A stretch of DNA of 64,000 nucleotides from Faecalispora sporosphaeroides DSM 1294 (GCA_000383295.1 KB911072.1:1-64000), one strand, 5' to 3'. Counted from the first letter of the stretch, positions 35,098 to 43,979 are shown. Notes: generated by a model not told the origin, from the sequence alone. A program made the numbers and translations.

Positions 35098-37323
35098 ATG
35101 AAACAAATGAGTAAGCTGGGGAGCCTCCCCGCAAAGATTAAATCCGGCCTGCATTTTGTTGTGCACGAGCGGATTCGCCCCGTGTTCCTGGTTTTTTTGC
35201 AGGACCTGAAAACCATACGCCACAACAAGGCGACGCTGGCTGTTGTGATCGGCCTGTGCATTCTGCCGTCTTTATACGCGTGGGTCAATATTTATGCCTG
35301 CTGGGATCCATACTCCAATACCGGCAATCTGCCCGTCGCCATCGTGAACAACGACGAGGGCGCCGTTGTGAACGGGGAAATCATCAACGTGGGCGACACC
35401 ATTGTGGAGGAGCTCAAAGAAAACCAGTCGATCGGGTGGCAGTTCGTCAGCGACTGGCAGGGCAATTACGGCCTGAATCAGGGAACCTATTATGCCATGA
35501 TCGAAATCCCGCACAATTTTTCACAGCGGCTGGCCAGTCTGGCTACCGCAACGCCGCAAAAGCCTGTTCTGACCTATCGGGTCAACGAAAAGCTGAACGC
35601 GATCGCCTCAAAAATCACCAATGTGGCCAAGGATCGCCTGATTGACAGCATTGAAAGCAGCTTTGTCAAAACAGTGAATAAAAAGGCAATGAAGATGATC
35701 GACGACGGTTCCAAAGAAGCCCAGATGAATCCCTCGCGCCTGAAGGAGCTGAAAAGCTCTTTGCAGCAGGCCGATCAGGACATCACCCGCGCCAAGGCGC
35801 AGATCGACCAGGCCAGCGGCAACTCCAAAAGCTTTCAGAAATACCTGGACGAAGCCGCGGCGCTTTCCCCCACGATTGCCGACCAGATCACCGGCCTGCA
35901 GCAGATTTCATCCTCCGCGGCGTCCCTTGCGGAAAAAACCCAGCACACCGTTCAGTCGATCGCGTCCAACCTGAGCGCCGACCTGAACCGCATGCAGGAG
36001 CTGAACCAGCAGAACCAGCAGCTGATCGCCGCGCTGCGGAATATCAACGGCAATACACTAGATGAAAACACCAGGCGCATCGCGCAGCAGAACATCACCG
36101 TCTGCAAGGCGCTGGATGTGCTCCTCGATACCGACGTGAAGGATCTTGCCGAGCTGAATAAAGCATATGATCTGAACGCGCTGACGCTTCTGGTGAACTC
36201 CCTGAAATACGCCGACCGTCTCGTGAAAACACAACAGGATCTGCTGATGAAGCTGGTTGACGCGCAGAGCAGCGCGCCGAAGGAATCGATGGATGAGCTG
36301 CTCGGCACCCTTTCGGAGCTGAGCGACGAGCAGGCCAAGCTGGCGCAGAACCTTTCTTCTACCTACGCCTCGCAGGGGGCGCCGCTGCTCAACAGCCTCG
36401 GCGACGGCATTGTACAGTCGCTGTACGATACCAGCGGCCTGATCGGCTCGACGATGTCGATCGTGCCGCAGCTGGACGCGCTCGCCGCCTTTACAAAAGC
36501 CTCCAGCGAGCTGACGGTTCAGCAGGGCGTACAGATGACCGACCTGCTAAATACCCTACAGAAGGACTTGAGCCGCATCTTATCCCGGCTGGACACCATC
36601 TCTACCGAAGACCTGGAAACGCTGGAGGACCTGATCGAGAACCGCCCCGACGCCGTTGCGGATTTCATCTCTTCGCCCCTCGATGTGGAGCAGGTGGAAA
36701 TCTACAAGGGCGGCACCTTCGGTACCGGGCTGACCCCGTTCTACACGGTTCTTGCTATCTGGGTGGGCGCGCTGCTGTTGTGCGCGTTCCTGACGGTACA
36801 CTGCAAAGACCCGCAGGGGTACCAACTGAACCTCAAGCAAAAGCACTTTGGCAAAATGAACCTGTTCTTGTTCCTGTCGCTGATCCAGTCCACCATCATC
36901 ACGCTGGGAGATGTTTTCCTGCTGGGGGTTGAACCGGAAAACTTCTGGCTGATGCTGTTGTTCAGCGCCCTTTGCTCCGTCGTATTTGTGGTGATCATCT
37001 TTACGCTGGTTTCTCTGTTCGGCAACGTGGGCAAGGCCGTCGTCGTCGTCATCATGGTCTTTCAGATGGCGGGCGCCGGGGGCATTTACCCCATTCAGAC
37101 CAATCCGCACATATTCGGCGTCCTGCATCCGCTCTGGCCCTTCACCTACGGAATCAACGGCTTCCGAGAGGCGATTGCCGGCCCGTCGTGGGACAGCGTG
37201 TTTACGAACATTTGGGCGCTGATTGGCTTTATTGCGGTATTCCTCCCCCTGGCCGCACTGAAAAAGCCGCTGCACAAGGCCAATACTCTTTTTGAAAAGA
37301 TGTTCCACAAGGCCGCGATCTAA
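35098..37323 (+). CDS. YhgE/Pip family membrane protein 2
   Basis: 741 residues, same architecture as the preceding gene: membrane segment (VVIGLCILPSLYAWVNIYAC), DPYSNTGNLPVAIVNNDEG, a heptad-rich extracytoplasmic region shorter by about 140 residues, and a C-terminal block of about five membrane segments (LTPFYTVLAIWVGALLLCAF, GAGGIYPIQTNPHIFG). The pair clearly arose by duplication and may act as a hetero-oligomer, by inference. GGGGG precedes the ATG. The lytic transglycosylase gene that follows has its own promoter. Confidence 0.9.
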   Translation: MKQMSKLGSLPAKIKSGLHFVVHERIRPVFLVFLQDLKTIRHNKATLAVVIGLCILPSLYAWVNIYACWDPYSNTGNLPVAIVNNDEGAVVNGEIINVGDTIVEELKENQSIGWQFVSDWQGNYGLNQGTYYAMIEIPHNFSQRLASLATATPQKPVLTYRVNEKLNAIASKITNVAKDRLIDSIESSFVKTVNKKAMKMIDDGSKEAQMNPSRLKELKSSLQQADQDITRAKAQIDQASGNSKSFQKYLDEAAALSPTIADQITGLQQISSSAASLAEKTQHTVQSIASNLSADLNRMQELNQQNQQLIAALRNINGNTLDENTRRIAQQNITVCKALDVLLDTDVKDLAELNKAYDLNALTLLVNSLKYADRLVKTQQDLLMKLVDAQSSAPKESMDELLGTLSELSDEQAKLAQNLSSTYASQGAPLLNSLGDGIVQSLYDTSGLIGSTMSIVPQLDALAAFTKASSELTVQQGVQMTDLLNTLQKDLSRILSRLDTISTEDLETLEDLIENRPDAVADFISSPLDVEQVEIYKGGTFGTGLTPFYTVLAIWVGALLLCAFLTVHCKDPQGYQLNLKQKHFGKMNLFLFLSLIQSTIITLGDVFLLGVEPENFWLMLLFSALCSVVFVVIIFTLVSLFGNVGKAVVVVIMVFQMAGAGGIYPIQTNPHIFGVLHPLWPFTYGINGFREAIAGPSWDSVFTNIWALIGFIAVFLPLAALKKPLHKANTLFEKMFHKAAI

Positions 37324-37356
37324 CGCGCCGGCAAGCTGAAAAAGCCGGAAAAAGGA

Positions 37357-37385
37357 TTGACAAACCCGCCGGGGTGTATTACTCT
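37357..37385 (+). promoter_or_regulatory. Promoter of the transglycosylase gene
   Basis: TTGACA (37357-37362) and TACTCT (37380-37385), 17-base spacer, 40 bases before the likely TTG start. Confidence 0.55.
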
Positions 37386-37423
37386 GAAAGCAGAACAATT
37401 TGTCGAAAAAAGGAAGCGGTGCA

Positions 37424-38224
37424 TTGAACACTCTGGATTTTCCCATTACCGGCGCTGCCGGTGTTGCAGGCAATGTCGGCAGACAAAATCTCCCCGGGAA
37501 GGCCGCGCCCCAGACAGGCGCTTCATTTTCTGATATTTTCGGCTCCGTGCGGAAAAGCACCGACCTCGACGCGGCGTTTGAAAAGGCTGCGGAGGCCTAT
37601 GGGGTGCCGGTGAATCTGCTCAGGGCGGTGGCCAAGGCGGAATCCGGTTTTGACCCGGACGCGGTCTCTTCCGCCGGAGCGCAGGGCGTAATGCAGCTGA
37701 TGCCGGGCACGGCCCGCAGTCTTGGCGTTTCCGACCCGTTTGACGCGGAGCAGAACATTATGGGCGGCGCCAAATATCTGAGCCAGCTTCTGCGGCAGTT
37801 TAACGGCGATACCACCCTTGCGCTGGCGGCCTATAACGCAGGCCCGGGCAGCGTGACGAAATACGGCGGGGTTCCCCCCTATGCGGAAACGCAGAATTAT
37901 GTGCAGAAGGTATTGGGCCTGACTCAGGCCGATTTGGCGGCGGGAACCGCTCAAAGCGGCGCCGATGCCTCGCAGGAGCTTCTTCCCGCTCTGTCCGGCG
38001 GCACGGGCGCGCCTTCTTCTCTGGGCGCTTCCACCTCGGAAAGCTATCTTCTGATGAAGCTGTACCAGCATCAGGCGTTGCAGGCTATATTTTCGGATTC
38101 GGAGGACTCTCAAAGCCCGCTGTCGGGCCTGCTTTCGGATTCTCTGCTTTCCTCGCAGGATCCCGTCGCCGGTCTGTTTTCTGGCTCCAACACAACAGAG
38201 GATGCCTTGACCAGCCTTTTTTAA
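37424..38224 (+). CDS. Lytic transglycosylase (SLT, family 1) without signal peptide
   Basis: About 266 residues. The SLT domain spans about 48-165: catalytic Glu73 in AKAESGFDP, then GAQGVMQLMPGTA and LALAAYNAGPGSV. The first 40 residues and the last 100 are low-complexity, rich in Gly, Ala, Ser and Leu. No signal peptide or membrane anchor is visible, as in flagellum-linked or phage-type SLT proteins, so its export route is unclear. The start is TTG 37424 with AGGAAG about seven bases upstream; TTG 37400 lacks a good site. A strong terminator follows. Confidence 0.88.
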   Translation: MNTLDFPITGAAGVAGNVGRQNLPGKAAPQTGASFSDIFGSVRKSTDLDAAFEKAAEAYGVPVNLLRAVAKAESGFDPDAVSSAGAQGVMQLMPGTARSLGVSDPFDAEQNIMGGAKYLSQLLRQFNGDTTLALAAYNAGPGSVTKYGGVPPYAETQNYVQKVLGLTQADLAAGTAQSGADASQELLPALSGGTGAPSSLGASTSESYLLMKLYQHQALQAIFSDSEDSQSPLSGLLSDSLLSSQDPVAGLFSGSNTTEDALTSLF

Positions 38225-38250
38225 AACACAAATATTTTTATAATAAAGCA

Positions 38251-38288
38251 GCCGTACCCGGAGTAATGTTCGGGTACGGCCGTTTTTT
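38251..38288 (+). terminator. Terminator of the transglycosylase gene
   Basis: GCCGTACCCG and CGGGTACGGC form a perfect 10-bp stem followed by CGTTTTTT. Confidence 0.9.
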
Positions 38289-38291
38289 GAT

Positions 38292-38756
38292 TCAATCGTC
38301 GCGGTTGCGCTTCCCGCTGATCTTTTCCACGTGGATTTTGATAATACTCACGGCCGGCAGCTGCCGGCGGATCACTTCCTCCCTGCGCTCCAAAACGCCG
38401 GGAGCCAGAGTGTCGCAAAGCTGCAGCAGCCGTTTGGTTTTCTCCTCCGGGTCGGTAATGATTTCCGCGCGGCCCTCCACCATTACGCTGTCGTAATGGG
38501 TGACAAAGCGCTCAGGCATAATGGTTTCGCGGCCGATCACCACAAAAGAAACCCGGTTGTTTTCTTTGATCGTATCGATTTTCCGGCCCTTTACAAAGCA
38601 GTGAAAAAAGATCGCCTGCTCCTCCGGAAGATAATAATAGTTCAGCGGCACACCATACGGCTCTCCCTGCGAAGTGGCAATCGACAGCACACCATAGGTT
38701 CCCTCGCGCAGCAGCTGCACCGCGTCTTCCTGCGACATTCTTCTGCTTGGTCTCAT
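38292..38756 (-). CDS. Pyridoxamine 5'-phosphate oxidase-like (NimA-type) flavoprotein
   Basis: 154 residues with the split-barrel FMN-binding fold: MSQEDAVQLLREGTYGVLSI at the start, GVPLNYYYL, and FHCFVKGRKIDTIKENNRVS, features of the NimA/YcaP-like branch. Proteins of this branch reduce nitro compounds or bind flavin; the physiological substrate is unknown. The ATG follows GGAGGACTTTC. A promoter (TTGCCT 38839-38844, TATACT 38816-38821, 17-base spacer) lies upstream. The 295-base gap to 39051 shows nothing else. Confidence 0.88.
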   Translation of the reverse strand: MRPSRRMSQEDAVQLLREGTYGVLSIATSQGEPYGVPLNYYYLPEEQAIFFHCFVKGRKIDTIKENNRVSFVVIGRETIMPERFVTHYDSVMVEGRAEIITDPEEKTKRLLQLCDTLAPGVLERREEVIRRQLPAVSIIKIHVEKISGKRNRDD

Positions 38757-38815
38757 GAAAGTCCTCCTGTTTTCTTTGCCGTCTGTATCTGGCGAAATTC
38801 ATTGCTCTTTTCTCC

Positions 38816-38844
38816 AGTATACCAGCCAACGGGAGTCGAGGCAA
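38816..38844 (-). promoter_or_regulatory. Promoter of the NimA-type flavoprotein gene
   Basis: TTGCCT (38839-38844) and TATACT (38816-38821) on the - strand with a 17-base spacer. Confidence 0.65.
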
Positions 38845-39051
38845 CCCGGTTCTTGCTGCCGCAAGCCCCAATTGCCATCCGCTTCGGTACAGCCTGCGGT
38901 GGTAACTTTTGCTTGCCGCCTCTGTGCAGATCGTGATATAATAACTCACACCGCTTGCCGGAAGCTTCGGGCAACTGACAGCGTATAGAATCATCGGCCT
39001 GATGATTCCGAAAATCAGAGTGGAGTTTTTGTAAGTCTATTTGACAATTTA

Positions 39052-39645
39052 TCATATAGACAGACTATTATTGTTCTTTTCATTCTTCTCTATTTTCACG
39101 GGGTACACTCCAAATTCTGGAATATCAACCGCGGAAGGTCCGTAATAATACACCGCGTTTCCGCATGAGGTTTTCCTCGTTGATAAAGGCCCTTTCCAGT
39201 TTTTATCAAAAATATGGAGCTCTTTTATCACCTGATCAGCCTTTCCCGGGCTGAAGAGGTCGATAATAGCTCGGACATATTCCGGGTTCATTTCCTCCCT
39301 GTTTTTGCCTATTGCAAACAGATTGAGTCGTATACGACTCAATTTTCCTTTCGATTCTTCCGGATCAGACTCATCTGTATGCGACTCCGCTTTAAGATAC
39401 CACCTGTCGTCATTGGAATAATACATATTGTAATCGTCCTTTAAAAGCTCCAGGGCCGGGTACCCTTTCTCTTTCATTTTTTCGTTCAGCTGGTTGACAA
39501 ACTCCCCGGGGGATACCTCAAACCATTGGATTTCCCGGTTTCCATTGGTCTGATATCCATTTACAACGACATCCTCTTTTCCCGTATGACAGGATGAAAG
39601 TACAACAAACGCAGCTAACAAAATCCACAGAAATCTTCTTTTCAG
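39052..39645 (-). CDS. Lipoprotein of unknown function, probable CTG start
   Basis: Up to 197 residues. A lipoprotein signal with lipobox LSSC is clear (LLAAFVVLSSCHTGKED). Starting at the first ATG/GTG/TTG-type codon (TTG 39621) would remove the positive n-region. In-frame CTG 39645 restores KRRFLWILLAAFVVLSSC and has a G-rich ribosome site (GGAGAGGGGGGG) just upstream; an in-frame TAA precedes it. The mature part has no family that I recognise; it carries YYSNDDRWYLKAES and a single later Cys. Base composition is lower in GC than its neighbours, suggesting transfer. Confidence 0.75.
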   Translation of the reverse strand: MKRRFLWILLAAFVVLSSCHTGKEDVVVNGYQTNGNREIQWFEVSPGEFVNQLNEKMKEKGYPALELLKDDYNMYYSNDDRWYLKAESHTDESDPEESKGKLSRIRLNLFAIGKNREEMNPEYVRAIIDLFSPGKADQVIKELHIFDKNWKGPLSTRKTSCGNAVYYYGPSAVDIPEFGVYPVKIEKNEKNNNSLSI

Positions 39646-39884
39646 TTGACCCCCCCTCTCCGCTTGTTAAGTTACTTCAATCTTATCATAATGCAAATTG
39701 CTATTTCAAGTATGCACCTCTAAAAGGAATAGAGTACAGTGTGTTTTCAGAAAGCTCCAATGACGTATTGCGCGGAGCAACAGATACGCGGGCCGCCAAA
39801 GCCGAATATGCCTTTCTCATTTACAAATAAAGGAATAGTAAATCATAAGATCATTTCTAATCAGTTTTTAATAGGAGAAAATAC

Positions 39885-40370
39885 ATGGTACGAGTTTTAT
39901 TCGTCTGCCTTGGGAACATCTGCCGCTCTCCCATGGCGGAATTTTTGCTGAAGCACCTCGCCGCGGAGCGCGGCTGTGAGGACGAGCTTGTCATTGCGTC
40001 CGCCGCCACCAGTGCGGAGGAGATCGGCAACCCGGTTCACCGCGGCACCGTGAAAAAGCTTGCGGAGCACGGAATTTCCTGCGCGGGCAAGCACGCCGTA
40101 CAGCTGACGCGGCGCGATTACCAAGCTTACGATTACCTGCTGGGAATGGAGCGTTCCAACCTTCGGAGCATGGCCCGAATTTTGGGTACAGACGATCCGC
40201 AGAAAATCCGGCGGCTTCTGGATTTTTCCGCCCACCCGCGGGATATCGCCGACCCCTGGTTCACCGGGAATTTCGACAGCACCTACGATGATATTCTGGA
40301 GGGCTGCAACGCTTTTCTGGATGATCTGGAAGCAAACGGCCTGATTCACCCCAAAGGAAAGGGGGAATGA
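39885..40370 (+). CDS. Low-molecular-weight protein tyrosine phosphatase
   Basis: 161 residues. The CX5R phosphate loop is VCLGNICRSP with Cys8 and Arg14 near the N-terminus, and the general-acid loop is DPWFTG. The two features together define the family; substrates are often capsule kinases or arginine-phosphorylated proteins, not knowable here. AGGAG lies seven bases before the ATG. Stands alone, with a bidirectional terminator behind. Confidence 0.95.
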   Translation: MVRVLFVCLGNICRSPMAEFLLKHLAAERGCEDELVIASAATSAEEIGNPVHRGTVKKLAEHGISCAGKHAVQLTRRDYQAYDYLLGMERSNLRSMARILGTDDPQKIRRLLDFSAHPRDIADPWFTGNFDSTYDDILEGCNAFLDDLEANGLIHPKGKGE

Positions 40371-40416
40371 AAGATCCCATTTTCCGTAGGAAAGACAAAG
40401 TCTGAAGCAACTTACA

Positions 40417-40454
40417 TAAAAGCCCCCGTTCTGAAAATCAGAGCGGGGGCTTTT
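40417..40454. terminator. Bidirectional terminator
   Basis: AAAAGCCCCCG...CGGGGGCTTTT with inner TCTGA/TCAGA arms lies between the converging phosphatase and DUF1653 genes, T-runs on both strands. Confidence 0.85.
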
Positions 40455-40466
40455 ATCGCAATGCGG

Positions 40467-40685
40467 CTATTCACCAACATAGGAGAATCGGGGAACGCTT
40501 ACGCCGTCCCGCTCAACGATTTCACTCCACATGTCGGCCGGACGCACCCAGACGCCGCCGTCCCCATACAGCGCGCGGTACACCGCCATTTCTTCCAGCG
40601 TTTCGGAATGGCGCGCAACACACAGCAGCTCATACTCGTTCCCTTTGAAATGGCGGTAGCGCCCGGGCTTTAAAGTCTCTTTCAT
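40467..40685 (-). CDS. DUF1653 family protein
   Basis: 72 residues. The sequence LKPGRYRHFKGNEYELLCVA followed by ARHSETLEEMAVYRALYGDG is characteristic of DUF1653, a small beta-rich family often fused to or near NUDIX and housekeeping proteins; function unknown. AAGGA lies about nine bases before the ATG. It follows the VOC gene on the same strand after 132 bases and may be transcribed with it. Confidence 0.88.
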   Translation of the reverse strand: MKETLKPGRYRHFKGNEYELLCVARHSETLEEMAVYRALYGDGGVWVRPADMWSEIVERDGVSVPRFSYVGE

Positions 40686-40817
40686 TGTGCTTGTTTCCTT
40701 CCTAAAAAAACGGTCAATCAGGGCTGTTAAAGTAGATCGATTCCTGCCGCTTGAGGCCATTTGGGGATTGATCATCACGGGCAGTCCGCTTTGTCAGCCA
40801 TACAGATTCGGCCAATT

Positions 40818-41300
40818 TCACAGCGCCTGCTGCTCCCGGATGCAGGACTCGATATACGAGAGCGGCACGTCCATCCGGCGGGCGGTTTCCTCGCACGATA
40901 GACCGGAATGGAGAAAGCGAAAGACCACCTGCCGCATTTTTTCGCCAACCTCTATGATATGACCGTCGGGGTCATAAAAGCGAACCACGCGCTGGCCCCA
41001 TCGATGCTCTTTGACCGGGTGAACATATTTCAAGGCCGGCCACACGGCGAGTTTTTGCAGAAAGGCATCCAAATCGGCTTCTTCAAAATACAGCTCCGCG
41101 GCACGATTTTCAAATGTTAACTGCTCCTCCGAAACCTCTATCAACTCCCGCCAGCTCCCGGCGGTTTGCAGGACAACGCCGCCGGACAGCGTAACGTTCG
41201 CGCCGAAATCAGCGGTGATCTTCATCCCCAGCAGCCCGCAGTAAAACTGCTTGGAGCGTTCCATATCCCGCACAGCGAGCAGCGTGCAAACGTACTCCAT
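40818..41300 (-). CDS. VOC-fold protein with C-terminal HTH-like tail
   Basis: 160 residues. Residues 1-120 form a glyoxalase/dioxygenase-type VOC domain (CTLLAVRDMERSKQFYCGLL, RFYDPDGHIIEVGE). The last 40 residues (FRFLHSGLSCEETARRMDVP) read like a helix-turn-helix, an arrangement that I recall from other Firmicutes VOC proteins. Substrate unknown. Its ATG shares one base with the flavodoxin stop (TGATG), last gene of a coupled operon starting at 44374. Confidence 0.85.
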   Translation of the reverse strand: MEYVCTLLAVRDMERSKQFYCGLLGMKITADFGANVTLSGGVVLQTAGSWRELIEVSEEQLTFENRAAELYFEEADLDAFLQKLAVWPALKYVHPVKEHRWGQRVVRFYDPDGHIIEVGEKMRQVVFRFLHSGLSCEETARRMDVPLSYIESCIREQQAL

Positions 41301-41689
41301 CACAGCTCTTCCGGAGCAGAGATCGTTTTGCCCACAAGATCGATCACCCTTGCAAAGCCGTCCCGGTCTTTGAGCTTGCTGCCCAGAGAGGTGGGAATAC
41401 ACACGATGCGTTCGCGGCCCACCTGATCGATAAAGGTGCGCACCGCCGGAGGAAAGGTGCCGGCCCAAACCGGGAACACAAGCGCCACCGTTCCCTCCGG
41501 CTCCGGGCTATGGTAAGTAGCCGGCAGGGATTTGCCCGAGGCGGAGAAATACCCGGCCTTCATATATCCCCCGGCGCCAGACCAGTCGACGCCGTCCTCA
41601 ATTTGCTCCGCCTGTGTGTGAAAATGGCTGGCCAACTGTTCGGCGATTCCCTTGCTCCTGCCGGAACGGGTAAAATAATACACCTGCAT
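41300..41689 (-). CDS. Flavodoxin
   Basis: 129 residues. The FMN-binding loop is YFTRSGRSKGIAEQLA, replacing the usual T-x-T-G-x-T with T-R-S-G-R-S, and PVWAGTFPPAVRTFI is the second flavin loop. Electron carrier or small quinone/flavin reductase. ATG 41689 is chosen since GGAGG, inside the GNAT 3' end, lies ten bases upstream. It is coupled to the VOC gene. Confidence 0.88.
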   Translation of the reverse strand: MQVYYFTRSGRSKGIAEQLASHFHTQAEQIEDGVDWSGAGGYMKAGYFSASGKSLPATYHSPEPEGTVALVFPVWAGTFPPAVRTFIDQVGRERIVCIPTSLGSKLKDRDGFARVIDLVGKTISAPEEL

Positions 41690-41694
41690 CCCTG

Positions 41695-42654
41695 TCAATC
41701 CTCCTCATTTTTAATATAAATCAGATGCGGCATTTCTTTGCCGTTATGGTATTTAATATGCTCGCCGGCCACCGTCATCCCCAGCCGTTCGGCGACTCTG
41801 CGCGAAGCGCTGTTTTCCGGGCGAATGTCGGCGATCACCTGCTGTGCGCCCAGATTGTCGAACGCATACCGCAGCCACGCTGCCGCGCCCTCCATCGCAT
41901 AGCCCTGTCCCCAAAACCGCCGTGCGACAATATAGCCTAGTCCAAAATAGGTTTCCCCGTCGATTTCCTCCGGCAGAATGCCCATCAAACCGATCAGCTC
42001 GCCGCTCTCCTTTTGAACGGCGGCGTGGTGGGAATACCCGCAGGTTTGGTAGCGCCGGTTCGCGCGCTCAATCCATTCGGCGATCTGCGTATCGGTAAAG
42101 CCGTATTCCCAGGCATACATGGTTTGTTCATCCCCAAGAATCGGCCGCAGGGCCGCAAGGTCCTCTGTCCTCAGGCGACGAAAGCCGAGCCGAGGTGTTT
42201 CAAGCACCCACAAAGGGCGGCTGAAATACACCATATCCGTCAGCAAAACACCGCACTCATAAATCGGGTGATCATAATGCTCCGTAAAAAAGTCTTTGAC
42301 CCGATGTGATTCCGAGAAGCCGCAGCGCCGATAAAAAGGCACCGTAGCGGGGCTGTCGCCGGTGCCGACCATCATCACATGACAGCGGGCGCCCCATTGT
42401 GTGCACAGCTCGCTGATGAGCCGCCTGCCAAGGCCCCTCCCCTGACTGTGGGGAGCGACCGCAATATTTTTCAGCTCGCAGACTCCGTCACCCTCGTCGG
42501 TAACGACCGCAGCCGCCAGAAGTTCCCCGCCTTCATACAGAACGGTCATTTCTCCGCGCTCCAAATACCGGTCGACCATCGACTCCTGTTCGTCTCCAAG
42601 GAGCAAAAGGGGAAGATACTGCTTTTTATTTTCCGTTATTTTGCGGTACTCCAT
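41695..42654 (-). CDS. Fusion of two GNAT acetyltransferase domains
   Basis: 319 residues. The N-terminal domain (1-150) has the acetyl-CoA loop QGRGLGRRLI and FYRRCGF; the C-terminal domain (about 152-319) is of the RimJ/RimL kind (ETPRLGFRRLRTEDL, RRFWGQGYAMEGAAAW, AERLGM). Both CoA loops look intact. Substrates unknown. The start (ATG, or GTG two codons earlier) lies within the last codons of the MmcQ gene, so translation is coupled. Confidence 0.9.
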   Translation of the reverse strand: MEYRKITENKKQYLPLLLLGDEQESMVDRYLERGEMTVLYEGGELLAAAVVTDEGDGVCELKNIAVAPHSQGRGLGRRLISELCTQWGARCHVMMVGTGDSPATVPFYRRCGFSESHRVKDFFTEHYDHPIYECGVLLTDMVYFSRPLWVLETPRLGFRRLRTEDLAALRPILGDEQTMYAWEYGFTDTQIAEWIERANRRYQTCGYSHHAAVQKESGELIGLMGILPEEIDGETYFGLGYIVARRFWGQGYAMEGAAAWLRYAFDNLGAQQVIADIRPENSASRRVAERLGMTVAGEHIKYHNGKEMPHLIYIKNEED

Positions 42655-43003
42655 CCTCACTCACCCCCCCGTGCCGCTGTTTGGGCCTTGTCAGCTCATA
42701 GCTTTGGCGCACCATTTGCTGCAGCTCATCCCACGGCACCTCGCTGTCCAGCAGAACGGTGTTCCAATGCACTTTATTCATGTGGTAGGCCGGCACAACA
42801 CCGGCAAAGGCCGAACGCAGAAAATCTGCGTACATCGGCTCGCATTTCAGGTTGACACATGGATGCCCGCCGCGCTCATAGACAAACGCAAAGGATTTTC
42901 GGCTCCCCCTGTGGCGCAACACCGCCCATTCCTCGTCGAACGGGTAATCCTCATAAGCGCCGGGGTAGGTCAGGCAGTACGCAATCATTTCCTGCTTTGT
43001 CAA
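42626..43003 (-). CDS. MmcQ/YjbR family protein 1
   Basis: 125 residues with the double-wing fold of the MmcQ/YjbR family: CLTYPGAYEDYPFDEEWAVL, NLKCEPMYADFLR, HWNTVLLDSEVPWDEL, and YELTRPK. The fold resembles DNA-binding domains but the role is unknown. The start is TTG 43003 with GGAGG eight bases upstream; it overlaps the thpR stop by four bases (TTGA). A second family member heads the operon. Confidence 0.9.
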   Translation of the reverse strand: MTKQEMIAYCLTYPGAYEDYPFDEEWAVLRHRGSRKSFAFVYERGGHPCVNLKCEPMYADFLRSAFAGVVPAYHMNKVHWNTVLLDSEVPWDELQQMVRQSYELTRPKQRHGGVSEDGVPQNNGK

Positions 43004-43539
43004 GGCTCATCCCTCCCTGCGCACACGGAATACTGCTCCGTATAGGTCAGCACCCCATTGGGCCGCTCCGAGCGCATCAGGCTGACTGTGTCAGCGCTTG
43101 CATCAAACGTTGCGCCCAATATCGCGCCGCAATCGACCTCTTGACGCAGGCGAACCCGCCGCGCGATTGTAATGTGCGGCGAAAAACGGCGTTCCTCCAG
43201 ATGAAAGCCCTCCGCGATAAGATTGCCGCACAGCTCCTGCCGCAGCCGGAGCAGCGCCGGGTTTTCGGCAAGGCCGACCCACCAGATATCGCCGCCGTCG
43301 CGGCGAAAGGAGCCGATTTGATCAAAGGTCAGGCTCAAAGGCACGGCTCCGGTACGATCCATCGCCCTGCGGGCGGCCGCGGCCCTCTGCGCCGAAACCT
43401 CACCGAGAAAAGCCAGCGTCAGGTGCAGGTTTTCGGGCCGGGAAAAATCCCCCTGCGCGGCCTCGCGCAGGCGCCGCTGCACCGCCAGAATACGTTGTTT
43501 TGTTGCATCGTCGAAATTGACGGCAAGAAACAGACGCAT
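43000..43539 (-). CDS. thpR: RNA 2',3'-cyclic phosphodiesterase (2'-5' RNA ligase family)
   Basis: 179 residues. The two HxT motifs of the 2H phosphoesterase superfamily are HLTLAFLG and HITIARRV. ThpR opens 2',3'-cyclic phosphates on RNA ends. ATG 43539 is preferred (GGGGAGG, seven bases) over ATG 43543-43545, which overlaps the stop of the upstream gene. It lies between the YaiI/YqxD gene and an MmcQ gene in the coupled operon. Confidence 0.92.
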   Translation of the reverse strand: MRLFLAVNFDDATKQRILAVQRRLREAAQGDFSRPENLHLTLAFLGEVSAQRAAAARRAMDRTGAVPLSLTFDQIGSFRRDGGDIWWVGLAENPALLRLRQELCGNLIAEGFHLEERRFSPHITIARRVRLRQEVDCGAILGATFDASADTVSLMRSERPNGVLTYTEQYSVCAGRDEP

Positions 43540-43541
43540 GG

Positions 43542-43979
43542 TCATTCCTCCCCCAGCAGTCGCGCCAGTTTTTCACAAAACGCCTGATCCTGCTCCGGCA
43601 GGCGCTTGCGCGGCCCCTTCAGGCGGCCGCCCGCGTTGCGGATCTTCTTTGCGGTATGGCGGGCGAGCAAAAGGGCGTCGATATTCTGCGCCGTGTACTC
43701 CATGCCGTCCTGATTCAGAATCCGCGCGCCGCGCGCCAGACACATCGCCGCAAGGCCGTAATCCTGCGTGACGACGATGTCGCCGGGGTGCAGCAGGTTG
43801 ACCAGAGCAAAGTCGACGCTGTCCGCTCCTTTCGAGAACACCAGCGTGCGGGCTCCCGCCTTTTCAAAATGGTGCGACGTATCGCACAGAATCAGGCACT
43901 CCACTCCGAAACGCCCGCAAAGACGCACCGCCTCATCCACCACCGGGCAGCCGTCCGCGTCAATCAGAACTCTGGTCAC
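43542..43979 (-). CDS. YaiI/YqxD family (DUF188) PIN-like protein
   Basis: 145 residues. It begins TRVLIDADGCPVVDEAVRLC and holds FSKGADSVDFALVNLLHPGD and VTQDYGLAAMCLARGA, the acidic pattern of the NYN/PIN-like DUF188 family, suspected RNases of unknown target. The start is GTG 43979, overlapping the preceding stop by four bases (GTGA). Next to thpR, this suggests an RNA-end theme. Confidence 0.92.
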   Translation of the reverse strand: MTRVLIDADGCPVVDEAVRLCGRFGVECLILCDTSHHFEKAGARTLVFSKGADSVDFALVNLLHPGDIVVTQDYGLAAMCLARGARILNQDGMEYTAQNIDALLLARHTAKKIRNAGGRLKGPRKRLPEQDQAFCEKLARLLGEE

